22,416 nucleotides of DNA from Pseudomonas sp. GTDB taxonomy: Bacteria > Pseudomonadota > Gammaproteobacteria > Pseudomonadales > Pseudomonadaceae. A program made the position numbers and the translations under genes. The DNA is taken from positions 1 through 22,416 of the forward strand of contig SKFV01000198.1 of NCBI GenBank assembly GCA_007117785.1, given 5' to 3'. The notes beneath the pieces were generated by a model, which was not told where the DNA came from, searched no databases, and saw only the letters and a program-made list of their open reading frames with translations. Of the stretch, positions 1-6,924 are shown piece after piece (within the stretch, counting starts at the first letter, position 1; each line of letters opens with the position of its first letter).

Positions 1-123
1 GACAACGTCAAGCTGGTTGTCACCCTGATCGCTCCGATCGCCATGGAAGATGGTCTGCGCTTCGCGATTCGCGAAGGTGGCCGTACCGTTGGTGCCGGCG
101 TGGTTGCCAAGATCATCGAGTGA
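1..123 (+). CDS. tuf: Elongation factor Tu, C-terminal end (partial)
   Basis: The reading frame is open from the left edge and ends at TGA 121-123, giving the last 40 residues of EF-Tu. EF-Tu is the GTPase that carries aminoacyl-tRNA to the ribosomal A site. The visible part is the end of beta-barrel domain 3 and includes the family-typical stretches MEDGLRFAIREGG and GAGVVAKI. Its position directly before rpsJ matches the fusA-tuf-rpsJ order of gammaproteobacteria. Whether this is the tufA or tufB copy cannot be told from the fragment. The start lies outside the window. Confidence 0.97.
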   Translation, partial: DNVKLVVTLIAPIAMEDGLRFAIREGGRTVGAGVVAKIIE

Positions 124-137
124 TGGTCTGAACAGAC

Positions 138-163
138 AAAAGCCCCCGCTTGCGGGGGCTTTT
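138..163 (+). terminator. Rho-independent terminator of tuf
   Basis: AGCCCCCGC (141-149) pairs with GCGGGGGCT (152-160), and flanking AAA/TTT extends the stem. The T-rich tail continues past 163. It begins 14 bases after the tuf stop and separates tuf transcription from the rpsJ promoter just downstream. Confidence 0.9.
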
Positions 164-172
164 GCATTTTGG

Positions 173-201
173 TTGACAGTGGACAGGCGCATCAGTAGAA
201 T
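173..201 (+). promoter_or_regulatory. Sigma70 promoter of the S10 operon
   Basis: The -35 box TTGACA (173-178) is a perfect match. A 17-base spacer separates it from the -10 box TAGAAT (196-201), a 5/6 match. The bases just after the -10 are GC-rich (TGCGCC), as in discriminators of stringently controlled ribosomal promoters; ppGpp control is an inference. Transcription should start near 207-209, leaving a leader of about 65 bases before rpsJ. Confidence 0.85.
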
Positions 202-217
202 TGCGCCTCCCTTGGAT

Positions 218-247
218 GGGCCTGCCCGATAGCGGGCCTGCCCGATA
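218..247 (+). repeat. Tandem 14-base repeat in the rpsJ leader
   Basis: GGGCCTGCCCGATA occurs at 218-231 and again at 234-247, a 16-base period. The units can form alternative hairpins: GCCCG 224-228 with CGGGC 233-237 around an ATAG loop, or CGGG 233-236 with CCCG 241-244 around CCTG. It lies in the short 5' leader of the S10 operon mRNA. A regulatory role is a guess. Confidence 0.6.
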
Positions 248-272
248 AAAGTAACGTGGAGTTTCTGGTCAA

Positions 273-584
273 ATGCAGAACCAACAGATTCGTATTCGGT
301 TGAAGGCTTTTGACCATCGCCTGATTGATCAATCTACCCAGGAAATCGTGGATACCGCGAAACGTACTGGGGCTCAGGTGCGTGGTCCGATCCCTTTGCC
401 GACGCGCAAAGAGCGTTTTACCGTACTGGTCTCCCCGCACGTCAATAAAGATGCGCGTGACCAGTATGAAATCCGTACCCACAAGCGGGTGCTGGATATC
501 GTTCAACCCACCGACAAGACTGTCGATGCGTTGATGAAGCTGGACCTGGCAGCAGGTGTAGAGGTTCAGATCAGCCTCGGCTGA
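273..584 (+). CDS. rpsJ: 30S ribosomal protein S10 (NusE)
   Basis: This 103-residue protein is the usual length for bacterial S10. S10 sits in the head of the 30S subunit. As NusE it also joins NusB in transcription antitermination and links RNA polymerase to the ribosome through NusG. The N-terminal IRIRLKAFDHRLID and the central GPIPLPTRKERFTVL segments are characteristic; the latter belongs to the long loop that enters the 30S head. The ATG at 273 is preceded by GGAG at 258-261, a somewhat long spacing of 11 bases. It is the first gene after the promoter at 173-201. Confidence 0.98.
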   Translation: MQNQQIRIRLKAFDHRLIDQSTQEIVDTAKRTGAQVRGPIPLPTRKERFTVLVSPHVNKDARDQYEIRTHKRVLDIVQPTDKTVDALMKLDLAAGVEVQISLG

Positions 585-677
585 AGCCCCTTACGACGGG
601 GGCTATAGGTCGTGTAACGCCCTGAGATGGGCGGCCATAGCGGGTAGATAGCCCCGTGCACTCATGAGGTTTTAAAG
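585..677 (+). promoter_or_regulatory. Structured rpsJ-rplC intergenic RNA
   Basis: This 93-base gap is the longest inside the S10 operon. AGCCCC (585-590) can pair with GGGGCT (599-604). The same GGGGCTAT (599-606) can pair with ATAGCCCC (648-655), so the two folds exclude each other. A further hairpin is CGCCC (618-622) with GGGCG (629-633). No U-run follows, so it is not a standard terminator. The rplC ribosome binding site lies at its end. The base pairing is seen in the sequence; a regulatory function is inference. Confidence 0.45.
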
Positions 678-1316
678 ATGACTATTGGTGTAGTCGGCCG
701 AAAATGCGGTATGACCCGCGTTTTCACTGAAGATGGTGTTTCCATACCGGTTACGGTTGTAGAAGTAGAGCCGAACCGTGTCACACAAGTTAAGTCCCAG
801 GATGCGGATGGCTATAGCGCCATTCAAATCACTGTTGGTGAGCGTCGCGCACGTCGCGTCAGCAAGCCAATGGCCGGGCACTTTGCCAAAGCGAATACGC
901 CGGCAGGTCGCCGCGTATGCGAATTCCGTCTGGATGACAGTGCGGAATACGAAGCTGGCGCAGAGGTTACCGTGAGTATTTTTGAAGCGGGCCAGAAAGT
1001 CGATGTAACCGGCCAATCCAAGGGTAAGGGCTTTGCCGGTACCATCAAGCGCTGGAACTTTCGTGGTCAGGACAATACTCACGGCAACTCCGTTTCTCAC
1101 CGTGTACCTGGTTCCATCGGTCAATGTCAGACGCCTGGTCGCGTCTTCAAGGGCAAAAAGATGGCCGGTCACATGGGTGCCGAACAGGTAACTGTGCAGA
1201 CCCTGGAAGTAGTGCGCGTTGATACTGAACGCAACCTGCTGCTGATCAAGGGCGCCGTTCCTGGTGCAACCGGAAGTGACGTTATCGTCCGCCCGGCTGC
1301 CAAGGCCAAGGGTTAA
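678..1316 (+). CDS. rplC: 50S ribosomal protein L3
   Basis: This 212-residue protein is close to the 209 residues of E. coli L3, an early-assembly protein of the 50S subunit. It has a globular beta-barrel and a long extension reaching toward the peptidyl-transferase centre. The conserved run GNSVSHRVPGSIGQ followed by TPGRVFKGKKMAGHMG marks that extension. The glutamine methylated by PrmB in E. coli (Gln150) lies in the conserved GSIGQ region. GAGG at 666-669 precedes the ATG at good spacing. The upstream gap is unusually long and structured, while rplD follows after only 12 bases. Confidence 0.98.
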   Translation: MTIGVVGRKCGMTRVFTEDGVSIPVTVVEVEPNRVTQVKSQDADGYSAIQITVGERRARRVSKPMAGHFAKANTPAGRRVCEFRLDDSAEYEAGAEVTVSIFEAGQKVDVTGQSKGKGFAGTIKRWNFRGQDNTHGNSVSHRVPGSIGQCQTPGRVFKGKKMAGHMGAEQVTVQTLEVVRVDTERNLLLIKGAVPGATGSDVIVRPAAKAKG

Positions 1317-1328
1317 GGGGGAGTTGCC

Positions 1329-1931
1329 ATGAATCTGAATGTAGCTGGTGCAAACGCGATCGAAGTGTCTGATCTGACATTTGCCACAGAATTTAACGAG
1401 ACCTTGGTCCACCAGGCTGTAGTTGCCTATATGGCAGGCGCCCGTCAGGGCACCAAGCAGCAAAAGACGCGTTCCGATGTGTCTGGTGGTGGCAAGAAGC
1501 CTTTCCGCCAGAAAGGCACTGGCCGCGCTCGTGCCGGTACCATCCGTAGCCCGATCTGGCGTGGGGGCGGTACTACCTTTGCTGCCCGTCCGCGTGATCA
1601 CGAGCAAAAGCTGAACCGCAAGATGTATCGCGGTGCGCTGCGCTCTATTCTGTCCGAGCTGGTACGCCAGGAGCGTCTGGTAGTGGTTGAGCACTTCGGC
1701 CTCGATGCCCCCAAGACCAAGGGTCTGGTTGGCAAGCTGAATGAACTGAACCTGGGCAACGTGCTGATCGTGACTGACAACGTTGACGAGAACCTGTATC
1801 TGGCAGCGCGTAACCTGCCGCACGTTGATGTGCGTGATGTACAGGGTTCGGACCCGGTCAGCCTGATCGCTTACGACAAGGTACTGATTACCGTACCTGC
1901 TGTTAAGAAGTTCGAGGAGATGCTGGGATGA
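1329..1931 (+). CDS. rplD: 50S ribosomal protein L4
   Basis: This 200-residue protein is the same size class as E. coli L4 (201). L4 binds domain I of 23S rRNA, and its long loop lines the peptide exit tunnel. That loop is visible around residues 45-95 (KKPFRQKGTGRARAG, then SPIWRGGG). In E. coli L4 also represses its own operon by acting on the S10 mRNA leader. The leader here is only about 65 bases, so that mechanism cannot be assumed. A strong AGGGGGAG precedes the ATG. The gene ends in an ATGA overlap with rplW. Confidence 0.98.
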   Translation: MNLNVAGANAIEVSDLTFATEFNETLVHQAVVAYMAGARQGTKQQKTRSDVSGGGKKPFRQKGTGRARAGTIRSPIWRGGGTTFAARPRDHEQKLNRKMYRGALRSILSELVRQERLVVVEHFGLDAPKTKGLVGKLNELNLGNVLIVTDNVDENLYLAARNLPHVDVRDVQGSDPVSLIAYDKVLITVPAVKKFEEMLG

Positions 1932-2224
1932 ACCAAGAGCGCATTTTCAAAGTACTGCTTGGCCCGCATGTATCCGAAAAGGCTACCGTGCTGGCTGATG
2001 GTAAAGACCAGATCGTATTCAAGGTCGATACCACTGCCACCAAGCTGGAAATCAAAAAGGCCGTTGAACAGCTGTTCAATGTCAAGGTAAAAGCTGTCTC
2101 GACCCTGAACGTCAAGGGCAAGACCAAGCGCACCATGCGCGGCCTGGGTAAACGTGCTGACTGGAAAAAGGCCTATGTCTGCCTTGAGCCGGGTCAGGAC
2201 ATCGACTTCGCCAGCGCTGAATAA
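1928..2224 (+). CDS. rplW: 50S ribosomal protein L23
   Basis: This 98-residue protein matches L23, which sits at the tunnel exit and forms the docking site for trigger factor and the signal recognition particle. VSEKATVLAD near the N-terminus and the basic VKGKTKRTMRGLGKRADWKKAYV segment (about residues 60-82) are typical. The start overlaps the rplD stop by four bases (ATGA), and GAGGAG at 1914-1919 inside rplD acts as its ribosome binding site, so the two are probably translationally coupled. Confidence 0.98.
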   Translation: MNQERIFKVLLGPHVSEKATVLADGKDQIVFKVDTTATKLEIKKAVEQLFNVKVKAVSTLNVKGKTKRTMRGLGKRADWKKAYVCLEPGQDIDFASAE

Positions 2225-2238
2225 GAGAGGGGTACATC

Positions 2239-3063
2239 ATGGCTATTGTTAAGTGTAAACCTACTTCCGCTGGCCGTCGCTTTGTCGTCAAGATCGTTCA
2301 TAGCGATCTGCACAAGGGTGCTCCATATGCCCCCCTGGTCGAGAAGCAAAGCAAGTCTGGTGGTCGTAACAACAACGGTCGCATCACCACACGTCATCGT
2401 GGGGGCGGTCACAAGCAGCATTACCGTTTGGTTGATTTTCGTCGCAACAAGGACGGCATCAAAGCTGTTGTAGAGCGCGTTGAATATGATCCGAACCGTA
2501 CCGCTCACATTGCTCTGCTGAAGTATACCGACGGCGAGCGTCGCTACATCATTGCACCCAAGGGTGTCAGTGCTGGCGACCAGGTAATTTCGGGTGCCGA
2601 TGCGCCGATCAAGGCTGGCAATTGCCTGCCTCTGCGCAACATCCCGCTGGGTAGCACTATCCACGCAGTCGAGCTCAAGCCAGGCAAAGGTGCCCAGGTT
2701 GCTCGCAGCGCAGGTGCCGCCGTACAGCTGGTGGCCCGTGAAGGTGCCTACGTGACAGTTCGCCTGCGTTCCGGCGAAATGCGCAAGGTGCTCGGAGAAT
2801 GCCGCGCTACCCTGGGCGAAGTGTCCAACGGTGAGCACAGTCTGCGTTCCCTCGGTAAGGCTGGCGCCAAGCGCTGGCGTGGCGTACGCCCAACCGTTCG
2901 TGGTGTTGTCATGAACCCGGTTGATCACCCGCATGGTGGTGGTGAAGGTCGTACATCTGGTGGTCGTCATCCAGTGTCGCCGTGGGGCTTCCCGACCAAG
3001 GGTGCAAAAACCCGGTCTAACAAGCGCACTGACAAGATGATTGTCCGTCGTCGCAGCAAGTAA
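2239..3063 (+). CDS. rplB: 50S ribosomal protein L2
   Basis: This 274-residue protein is full length for L2, a primary 23S rRNA binder needed for subunit joining and peptidyl-transferase activity. The C-terminal VDHPHGGGEGRTSGGRHPVS segment contains the conserved histidine and glycine cluster that points toward the active centre. The middle OB-like and SH3-like domains carry ERVEYDPNRTAHIALL and RLRSGEMRKVLGECRATLGEV. The ATG follows GAGAGGGG at normal spacing, 14 bases after rplW. Confidence 0.98.
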   Translation: MAIVKCKPTSAGRRFVVKIVHSDLHKGAPYAPLVEKQSKSGGRNNNGRITTRHRGGGHKQHYRLVDFRRNKDGIKAVVERVEYDPNRTAHIALLKYTDGERRYIIAPKGVSAGDQVISGADAPIKAGNCLPLRNIPLGSTIHAVELKPGKGAQVARSAGAAVQLVAREGAYVTVRLRSGEMRKVLGECRATLGEVSNGEHSLRSLGKAGAKRWRGVRPTVRGVVMNPVDHPHGGGEGRTSGGRHPVSPWGFPTKGAKTRSNKRTDKMIVRRRSK

Positions 3064-3080
3064 TCAGAGGGGATACGACA

Positions 3081-3356
3081 GTGCCGCGTTCTCTAAAGAA
3101 AGGTCCTTTTATTGATCTTCACCTACTTAAGAAGATCGAAGTGGCAGTAGAGAAGAACGACCGTAAGCCGATCAAGACCTGGTCGCGTCGTTCAATGATC
3201 CTGCCGCAAATGGTTGGTTTGACCATTGCAGTACATAACGGTCGTCAACATGTTCCGGTGATGGTTTCCGAAGACATGGTCGGCCACAAGTTAGGCGAAT
3301 TCTCTGCCACACGTACCTATAAAGGTCACGTGGCAGACAAGAAAGCCAAGCGCTAA
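3081..3356 (+). CDS. rpsS: 30S ribosomal protein S19
   Basis: This 91-residue protein is S19, which pairs with S13 in the 30S head and contacts the A-site side of the decoding region. It begins MPRSLKKGPFIDLHLLKK and ends with the basic ARTYKGHVADKKAKR-like tail (here ATRTYKGHVADKKAKR). The start codon is GTG at 3081, supported by AGAGGGG at 3066-3072. No in-frame ATG sits near enough to replace it, and the second codon CCG (Pro) fits the family N-terminus. rplV starts 11 bases after its stop. Confidence 0.97.
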   Translation: MPRSLKKGPFIDLHLLKKIEVAVEKNDRKPIKTWSRRSMILPQMVGLTIAVHNGRQHVPVMVSEDMVGHKLGEFSATRTYKGHVADKKAKR

Positions 3357-3367
3357 GGGGTATGACG

Positions 3368-3700
3368 ATGGAAGTAGCCGCTACTCTCAAGGGCACCCGC
3401 ATCTCGGCCCAGAAAGTGCGTTTGGTCGCCGACCAGATCCGCGGAAAGAAAGTGGATGAGGCTTTGAATCTGCTGACTTTCAGCAACAAGAAGGCCGCCA
3501 GCATCATGAAGAAAGTGCTCGAATCGGCAATTGCCAATGCTGAGCACAACGAAGGTGCAGACGTGGATGACCTCAAGGTCACCACCGTGTTTGTCAACGA
3601 AGGTCGCTCTCTGAAGCGCATCATGCCGCGTGCCAAAGGCCGCGCTGATCGCATCGTCAAGCGGTCTTGCCATATCACGGTCAAGGTTGCTGAAAAGTAG
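3368..3700 (+). CDS. rplV: 50S ribosomal protein L22
   Basis: This is L22, a globular protein whose long beta-hairpin lines the exit tunnel and where changes can give macrolide resistance. The hairpin is visible as NEGRSLKRIMPRAKGRADRIVKRSCHITV near the C-terminus. Two in-frame ATG codons exist. The second, at 3368, is chosen: AGGGG (3356-3360) lies seven bases before it but only one base before the ATG at 3362. It also gives the 110-residue length and MEVAA start that I know from pseudomonad L22. The upstream start would add only two residues. Confidence 0.95.
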   Translation: MEVAATLKGTRISAQKVRLVADQIRGKKVDEALNLLTFSNKKAASIMKKVLESAIANAEHNEGADVDDLKVTTVFVNEGRSLKRIMPRAKGRADRIVKRSCHITVKVAEK

Positions 3701-3709
3701 GAGTCGATC

Positions 3710-4390
3710 ATGGGTCAAAAAGTTCATCCGACGGGTATTCGCCTCGGAATCGTCAAGGACCACACCTCGGTGTGGTATGCGGATGGTCGCACTTACGCTG
3801 ACTATCTGAATACTGATCTGAAAGTACGTGCGTACATTCAGGAAAAACTGAAAAGCGCCTCGGTCAGCCGCGTTGAGATTCAACGCCCGGCACAAACCGC
3901 CCGCATTACCATTCACACGGCCCGTCCAGGCATTGTGATTGGCAAGAAGGGTGAGGATGTCGAGAAGCTGCGCCAGGATCTGACGCAACAGATGGGTGTG
4001 CCGGTGCACATCAACATCGAAGAAATCCGCAAGCCGGAACTCGATGGTACTCTGGTTGCCCAGAGCGTTGCCCAGCAGTTGGAGCGTCGTGTGATGTTCC
4101 GCCGCGCCATGAAGCGTGCCGTACAGAACGCCATGCGTCTGGGCGCCAAGGGCATCAAGATTCAGGTCGGTGGTCGTCTGGGTGGTGCAGAAATTGCTCG
4201 CTCAGAATGGTACCGCGAAGGTCGTGTGCCGCTGCACACCCTGCGCGCCGACATTGATTATGCGACGGCAGAAGCTCACACCACTTATGGTGTGATCGGT
4301 GTCAAGGTCTGGATTTTCAAAGGCGAGGTCATTGGTGGCCAGCTGGAAGAATCCAAAGCCGCCGCTCCCAAGAAAAAAGCTGCTAAGTAA
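3710..4390 (+). CDS. rpsC: 30S ribosomal protein S3
   Basis: This 226-residue protein is S3, part of the mRNA entry site of the 30S subunit, where with S4 and S5 it helps unwind mRNA. It starts MGQKVHPTGIRLGIVKDHTS. The KH type II domain lies around residues 39-107 with its GxxG loop (VIGKKGEDVEKLRQDL). The C-terminal half carries GRLGGAEIARSEWYREGRVPLH and ends in a basic KKKAAK tail. AGGAG just before the ATG overlaps the rplV stop region, and rplP begins 11 bases after its end. Confidence 0.98.
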   Translation: MGQKVHPTGIRLGIVKDHTSVWYADGRTYADYLNTDLKVRAYIQEKLKSASVSRVEIQRPAQTARITIHTARPGIVIGKKGEDVEKLRQDLTQQMGVPVHINIEEIRKPELDGTLVAQSVAQQLERRVMFRRAMKRAVQNAMRLGAKGIKIQVGGRLGGAEIARSEWYREGRVPLHTLRADIDYATAEAHTTYGVIGVKVWIFKGEVIGGQLEESKAAAPKKKAAK

Positions 4391-4401
4391 GGGGTACGCA
4401 C

Positions 4402-4815
4402 ATGTTACAACCCAAGCGTACGAAGTTCCGCAAGCAAATGACCGGTCGCAATCGCGGCCTGGCGCATCGCGGCAGTAAAGTGAGCTTTGGCGAATATGGA
4501 TTGAAAGCCGTTGGCCGTGGCCGACTGACAGCACGTCAGATCGAAGCCGCCCGTCGTGCTCTGACTCGTCACGTTAAGCGTGGCGGTAAAATCTGGATCC
4601 GAGTTTTCCCGGACAAGCCGATTTCCAAGAAGCCCCTCGAGGTGCGGATGGGTAAAGGTAAGGGTAACGTTGAATATTGGGTTGCCCAGATTCAGCCGGG
4701 TAAGGTCCTGTACGAAATTGAAGGTGTTCCGGAAGAGCTGGCACGTGAAGCCTTTGCTCTGGCAGCTGCCAAGCTGCCCCTCGCAACCACCTTCGTCAAG
4801 CGGACGGTGATGTGA
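4402..4815 (+). CDS. rplP: 50S ribosomal protein L16
   Basis: This 137-residue protein is L16, a late-assembly protein near the A-site tRNA and the peptidyl-transferase centre. It has the usual MLQPKRTKFRKQMTGRNRG start. The RMGKGKGNVEYWVA motif near residue 81 contains the arginine that is hydroxylated by the YcfD/RoxA oxygenase in E. coli; modification here is inferred only. AAGGGG at 4389-4394 gives a good ribosome binding site. Its TGA stop shares one base with the rpmC start (TGATG), implying coupling. Confidence 0.98.
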   Translation: MLQPKRTKFRKQMTGRNRGLAHRGSKVSFGEYGLKAVGRGRLTARQIEAARRALTRHVKRGGKIWIRVFPDKPISKKPLEVRMGKGKGNVEYWVAQIQPGKVLYEIEGVPEELAREAFALAAAKLPLATTFVKRTVM

Positions 4816-5006
4816 TGAAAGCAACAGAACTTCGTGAAAAAAGTGCTGAGCAGCTCAATGAGCAGCTCCTCAACCTACTGCGTGATCAGTTTAATCTGCG
4901 CATGCAGAAAGCCACCGGTCAGCTCGGTCAGAGTCACCTGCTGAAGCAGACAAAGCGTGATATCGCCCGAGTCAAGACCGTGCTCAATCAGAAAGGTGGT
5001 AATTGA
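4815..5006 (+). CDS. rpmC: 50S ribosomal protein L29
   Basis: This 63-residue protein is L29, a small two-helix hairpin beside L23 at the tunnel exit. KATELREKSAEQLNEQLL and LRDQFNLRMQKATGQL are family hallmarks. The start is taken as ATG 4815, which overlaps the last base of the rplP stop (TGATG) and gives the standard MKATEL terminus. A GTG at 4812 would add one residue and is less likely. It ends two bases before the rpsQ start. Confidence 0.95.
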   Translation: MKATELREKSAEQLNEQLLNLLRDQFNLRMQKATGQLGQSHLLKQTKRDIARVKTVLNQKGGN

Positions 5007-5008
5007 TC

Positions 5009-5272
5009 ATGGCCGAGAACAAGACAGTACGTAGCGTCACCGGCCGGGTGGTCAGTGACAAGATGGAAAAAACCGTCACTGTGCTCATTGAGCGTCAGGT
5101 AAAGCATCCGCTGTACGGCAAGTACGTACGCCGCTCTACCAAGCTGCATGCGCATGACGAGAACAACGAATGCCGCATCGGTGACCTGGTCACCATCCGG
5201 GAAACCCGTCCCTTGGCTAAAACCAAGAGCTGGACCCTGGTGCAGGTTGACGAGCGCGCGGCGCAAGTATAA
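5009..5272 (+). CDS. rpsQ: 30S ribosomal protein S17
   Basis: This 87-residue protein is S17, an OB-fold primary binder of the 16S rRNA 5' domain. GRVVSDKMEKTVTVLIER and the KLHAHDENNECRIGD loop are characteristic. ATG 5009 is chosen over the in-frame TTG at 5003. It gives the expected MAENKTVRS N-terminus, and AAGGTGG at 4993-4999 sits about nine bases upstream. It is the last gene of the S10 group. A 42-base gap follows before rplN. Confidence 0.95.
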   Translation: MAENKTVRSVTGRVVSDKMEKTVTVLIERQVKHPLYGKYVRRSTKLHAHDENNECRIGDLVTIRETRPLAKTKSWTLVQVDERAAQV

Positions 5273-5314
5273 GCCCCGCGCGATTAGCGGATTTTTCAAG
5301 GGTCGGAGAAAGTT

Positions 5315-5683
5315 ATGATTCAGACTCAATCCATGCTGGATGTAGCTGATAACAGTGGTGCACGTCGTGTGATGTGTATCAAGGTTCTGGGCGGTTCTCA
5401 CCGCCGCTACGCTGGCATTGGCGATATCATCAAAGTGACCGTGAAGGAAGCGATTCCCCGCGGCAAAGTAAAGAAAGGCCAGGTGCTGAATGCAGTCATC
5501 GTGCGTACCCGTCACGGCGTTCGCCGTAACGATGGTTCGCTGATTCGTTTCGATGGCAACGCAGCCGTTCTGCTCAATAACAAGAATGAGCCGATCGGTA
5601 CCCGCATCTTTGGGCCAGTGACGCGTGAACTGCGTAACGATCAGTTCATGAAGATCGTTTCTCTCGCGCCCGAAGTGCTGTAA
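5315..5683 (+). CDS. rplN: 50S ribosomal protein L14
   Basis: This 122-residue protein is L14, a beta-barrel on the 50S interface that contacts 16S helix 14 and is the binding site of the silencing factor RsfS. MIQTQSMLDVADNSGAR at the start and the VKEAIPRGKVKKGQVLNAVIVRT segment are diagnostic. GGAG at 5305-5308 lies six bases before the ATG. It is the first gene of the spc group. I see no convincing separate promoter in the 42 bases before it, so transcription probably continues from the S10 operon. Confidence 0.98.
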   Translation: MIQTQSMLDVADNSGARRVMCIKVLGGSHRRYAGIGDIIKVTVKEAIPRGKVKKGQVLNAVIVRTRHGVRRNDGSLIRFDGNAAVLLNNKNEPIGTRIFGPVTRELRNDQFMKIVSLAPEVL

Positions 5684-5694
5684 GGAGCCCGGTC

Positions 5695-6009
5695 ATGCAA
5701 AAGATCAAACGTGACGACGATATCATCGTCATCGCCGGCAAGGATAAAGGCAAGCGCGGCAAGGTCCTCAAGGTCCTGACCGATAATCGTCTGCTGATTT
5801 CCGGCGTCAACATTATCAAGCGGCATACCAAGCCAAATCCCATGGCTGGTCAGCAAGGCGGTATTGTTGAAAAGGAGGCGCCAATCCACGTCTCCAACGT
5901 GGCTATCTTCAATCCCGAGACCAGCAAGGCCGACCGAATTGGCTTCAAGGTGGAAGAGGGCAAGAAGGTGCGTATTTTCAAGTCGACCCAAAAAGCCGTC
6001 GACGCTTGA
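5695..6009 (+). CDS. rplX: 50S ribosomal protein L24
   Basis: This 104-residue protein is L24, an assembly-initiator protein of the 50S subunit that binds the 5' part of 23S rRNA and lies near the tunnel exit. The KOW motif is clear at about residues 8-35 (IIVIAGKDKGKRGKVLKVL). GVNIIKRHTKPNP and the KEAPIHVSNVAIFNPET segment follow. AAGGAG at 5682-5687 gives a good ribosome binding site overlapping the rplN stop. Confidence 0.98.
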   Translation: MQKIKRDDDIIVIAGKDKGKRGKVLKVLTDNRLLISGVNIIKRHTKPNPMAGQQGGIVEKEAPIHVSNVAIFNPETSKADRIGFKVEEGKKVRIFKSTQKAVDA

Positions 6010-6026
6010 GAATCTAGGTGCTTACC

Positions 6027-6566
6027 ATGGCAAGATTAAAAGAGCATTACCGGACCAACCTGGTTCCGAAGATTCAGCAAGATCTGGGTCTGAAGAACGT
6101 GATGGAAGTTCCGAAGATCACCAAGATCACCCTCAATATGGGTCTTGGCGAGGCAGTCGGTGACAAGAAGATCATCGAGAACGCAATGGCCGATCTGGAA
6201 AAGATCACTGGTCGCAAAGGTATTGTTACCTATGCACGCAAGTCGATTGCCGGCTTCAAGATCCGTGACGGCTGGCCGATCGGTGTCAAGGTGACTTTGC
6301 GTCGCGAACAGATGTACGAGTTTCTCGACCGTCTGCTGTCGATCTCGCTGCCGCGTGTACGTGATTTCCGTGGTCTGAACGCGAAGTCGTTCGATGGCCG
6401 TGGCAACTACAGCATGGGTGTGAAAGAGCAGATCATCTTCCCGGAAATCGATTACGACAAGATCGATACCATGCGTGGTCTGGACATCACCCTGACCACT
6501 ACTGCACGTAACGACGAAGAAGGCCGCGCTTTGCTGCGTGCGTTCAACTTCCCGTTCCGTAACTAG
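6027..6566 (+). CDS. rplE: 50S ribosomal protein L5
   Basis: This 179-residue protein is L5, a 5S rRNA binder of the central protuberance that touches P-site tRNA. It has the same length as E. coli L5. Diagnostic segments are KITLNMGLGEAVGDKK, YARKSIAGFKIRDGWPIG and the C-terminal RGLDITLTTTARNDEEGRALL. ATG 6027 is preferred over the in-frame GTG at 6018, because AGGTG at 6015-6019 is correctly spaced for the ATG and the resulting MARLKEHY start is normal. In E. coli the rplX-rplE junction holds the S8 repressor site; I could not identify one confidently here. Confidence 0.96.
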   Translation: MARLKEHYRTNLVPKIQQDLGLKNVMEVPKITKITLNMGLGEAVGDKKIIENAMADLEKITGRKGIVTYARKSIAGFKIRDGWPIGVKVTLRREQMYEFLDRLLSISLPRVRDFRGLNAKSFDGRGNYSMGVKEQIIFPEIDYDKIDTMRGLDITLTTTARNDEEGRALLRAFNFPFRN

Positions 6567-6578
6567 GAGTCAGGCACA

Positions 6579-6884
6579 ATGGCAAAAGTCAGTATGAAAA
6601 ACCGCGAGGCCAAGCGCACTCGTCTGGTTGCCAAGTACGCAAAAAAGCGTGCCGAGCTGAAAGCGACTATTGGCAATGTCAACGCGTCGGTTGAAGACCG
6701 TTGGAATGCTCAGGTTGCTTTGCAAAAATTGCCGCGCGATGCCAGTCCGGTTCGTCAGCGTAACCGCTGCCGCATTACTGGTCGTCCGCACGGTGTGTAT
6801 CGCAAGTTTGGTTTGAGCCGTATCAAGTTACGTGAAGCCGCCATGCGCGGTGACGTACCGGGTTTGGTCAAGGCCAGCTGGTAA
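6579..6884 (+). CDS. rpsN: 30S ribosomal protein S14 (zinc-independent form)
   Basis: This 101-residue protein is the long, C-minus form of S14. It lacks the paired CxxC zinc motifs of the short form and has a single cysteine in RNRCRITGRPHGVYRKFGLSR. S14 sits in the 30S head next to S3, S10 and S19. The N-terminal half (KNREAKRTRLVAKYAKKRAEL) is the extra portion seen only in the long form. AGGAG at 6565-6569 precedes the ATG and overlaps the rplE stop. A 40-base gap separates it from rpsH. Confidence 0.97.
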   Translation: MAKVSMKNREAKRTRLVAKYAKKRAELKATIGNVNASVEDRWNAQVALQKLPRDASPVRQRNRCRITGRPHGVYRKFGLSRIKLREAAMRGDVPGLVKASW

Positions 6885-6924
6885 GATCAAACCACTATTA
6901 CTCAGTTTCAGGAGCACAAAGCCC

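Noticed and set aside
672..1823. 383-codon open frame on the minus strand across rplC and rplD
   Set aside because: It lies antisense to two certain ribosomal genes, has no ribosome binding site or recognisable domain, and is explained by the codon bias of the sense genes.
2194..2970. 258-codon minus-strand frame opposite rplB
   Set aside because: Antisense to a full-length L2, low-complexity Thr-rich product, no start signals.
6001..6040. S8 repressor site at the rplX-rplE junction, from a short resemblance to 16S rRNA (GCTTGAG)
   Set aside because: The shared run is only seven bases and spans the rplX stop codon; I could not draw the S8-type helix with its internal loop.
6832..6924. N-terminal extension of S8 into rpsN
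   Set aside because: The frame is open, but the ribosome binding site and family length place the start at 6925; the extension is rpsN read in another frame.
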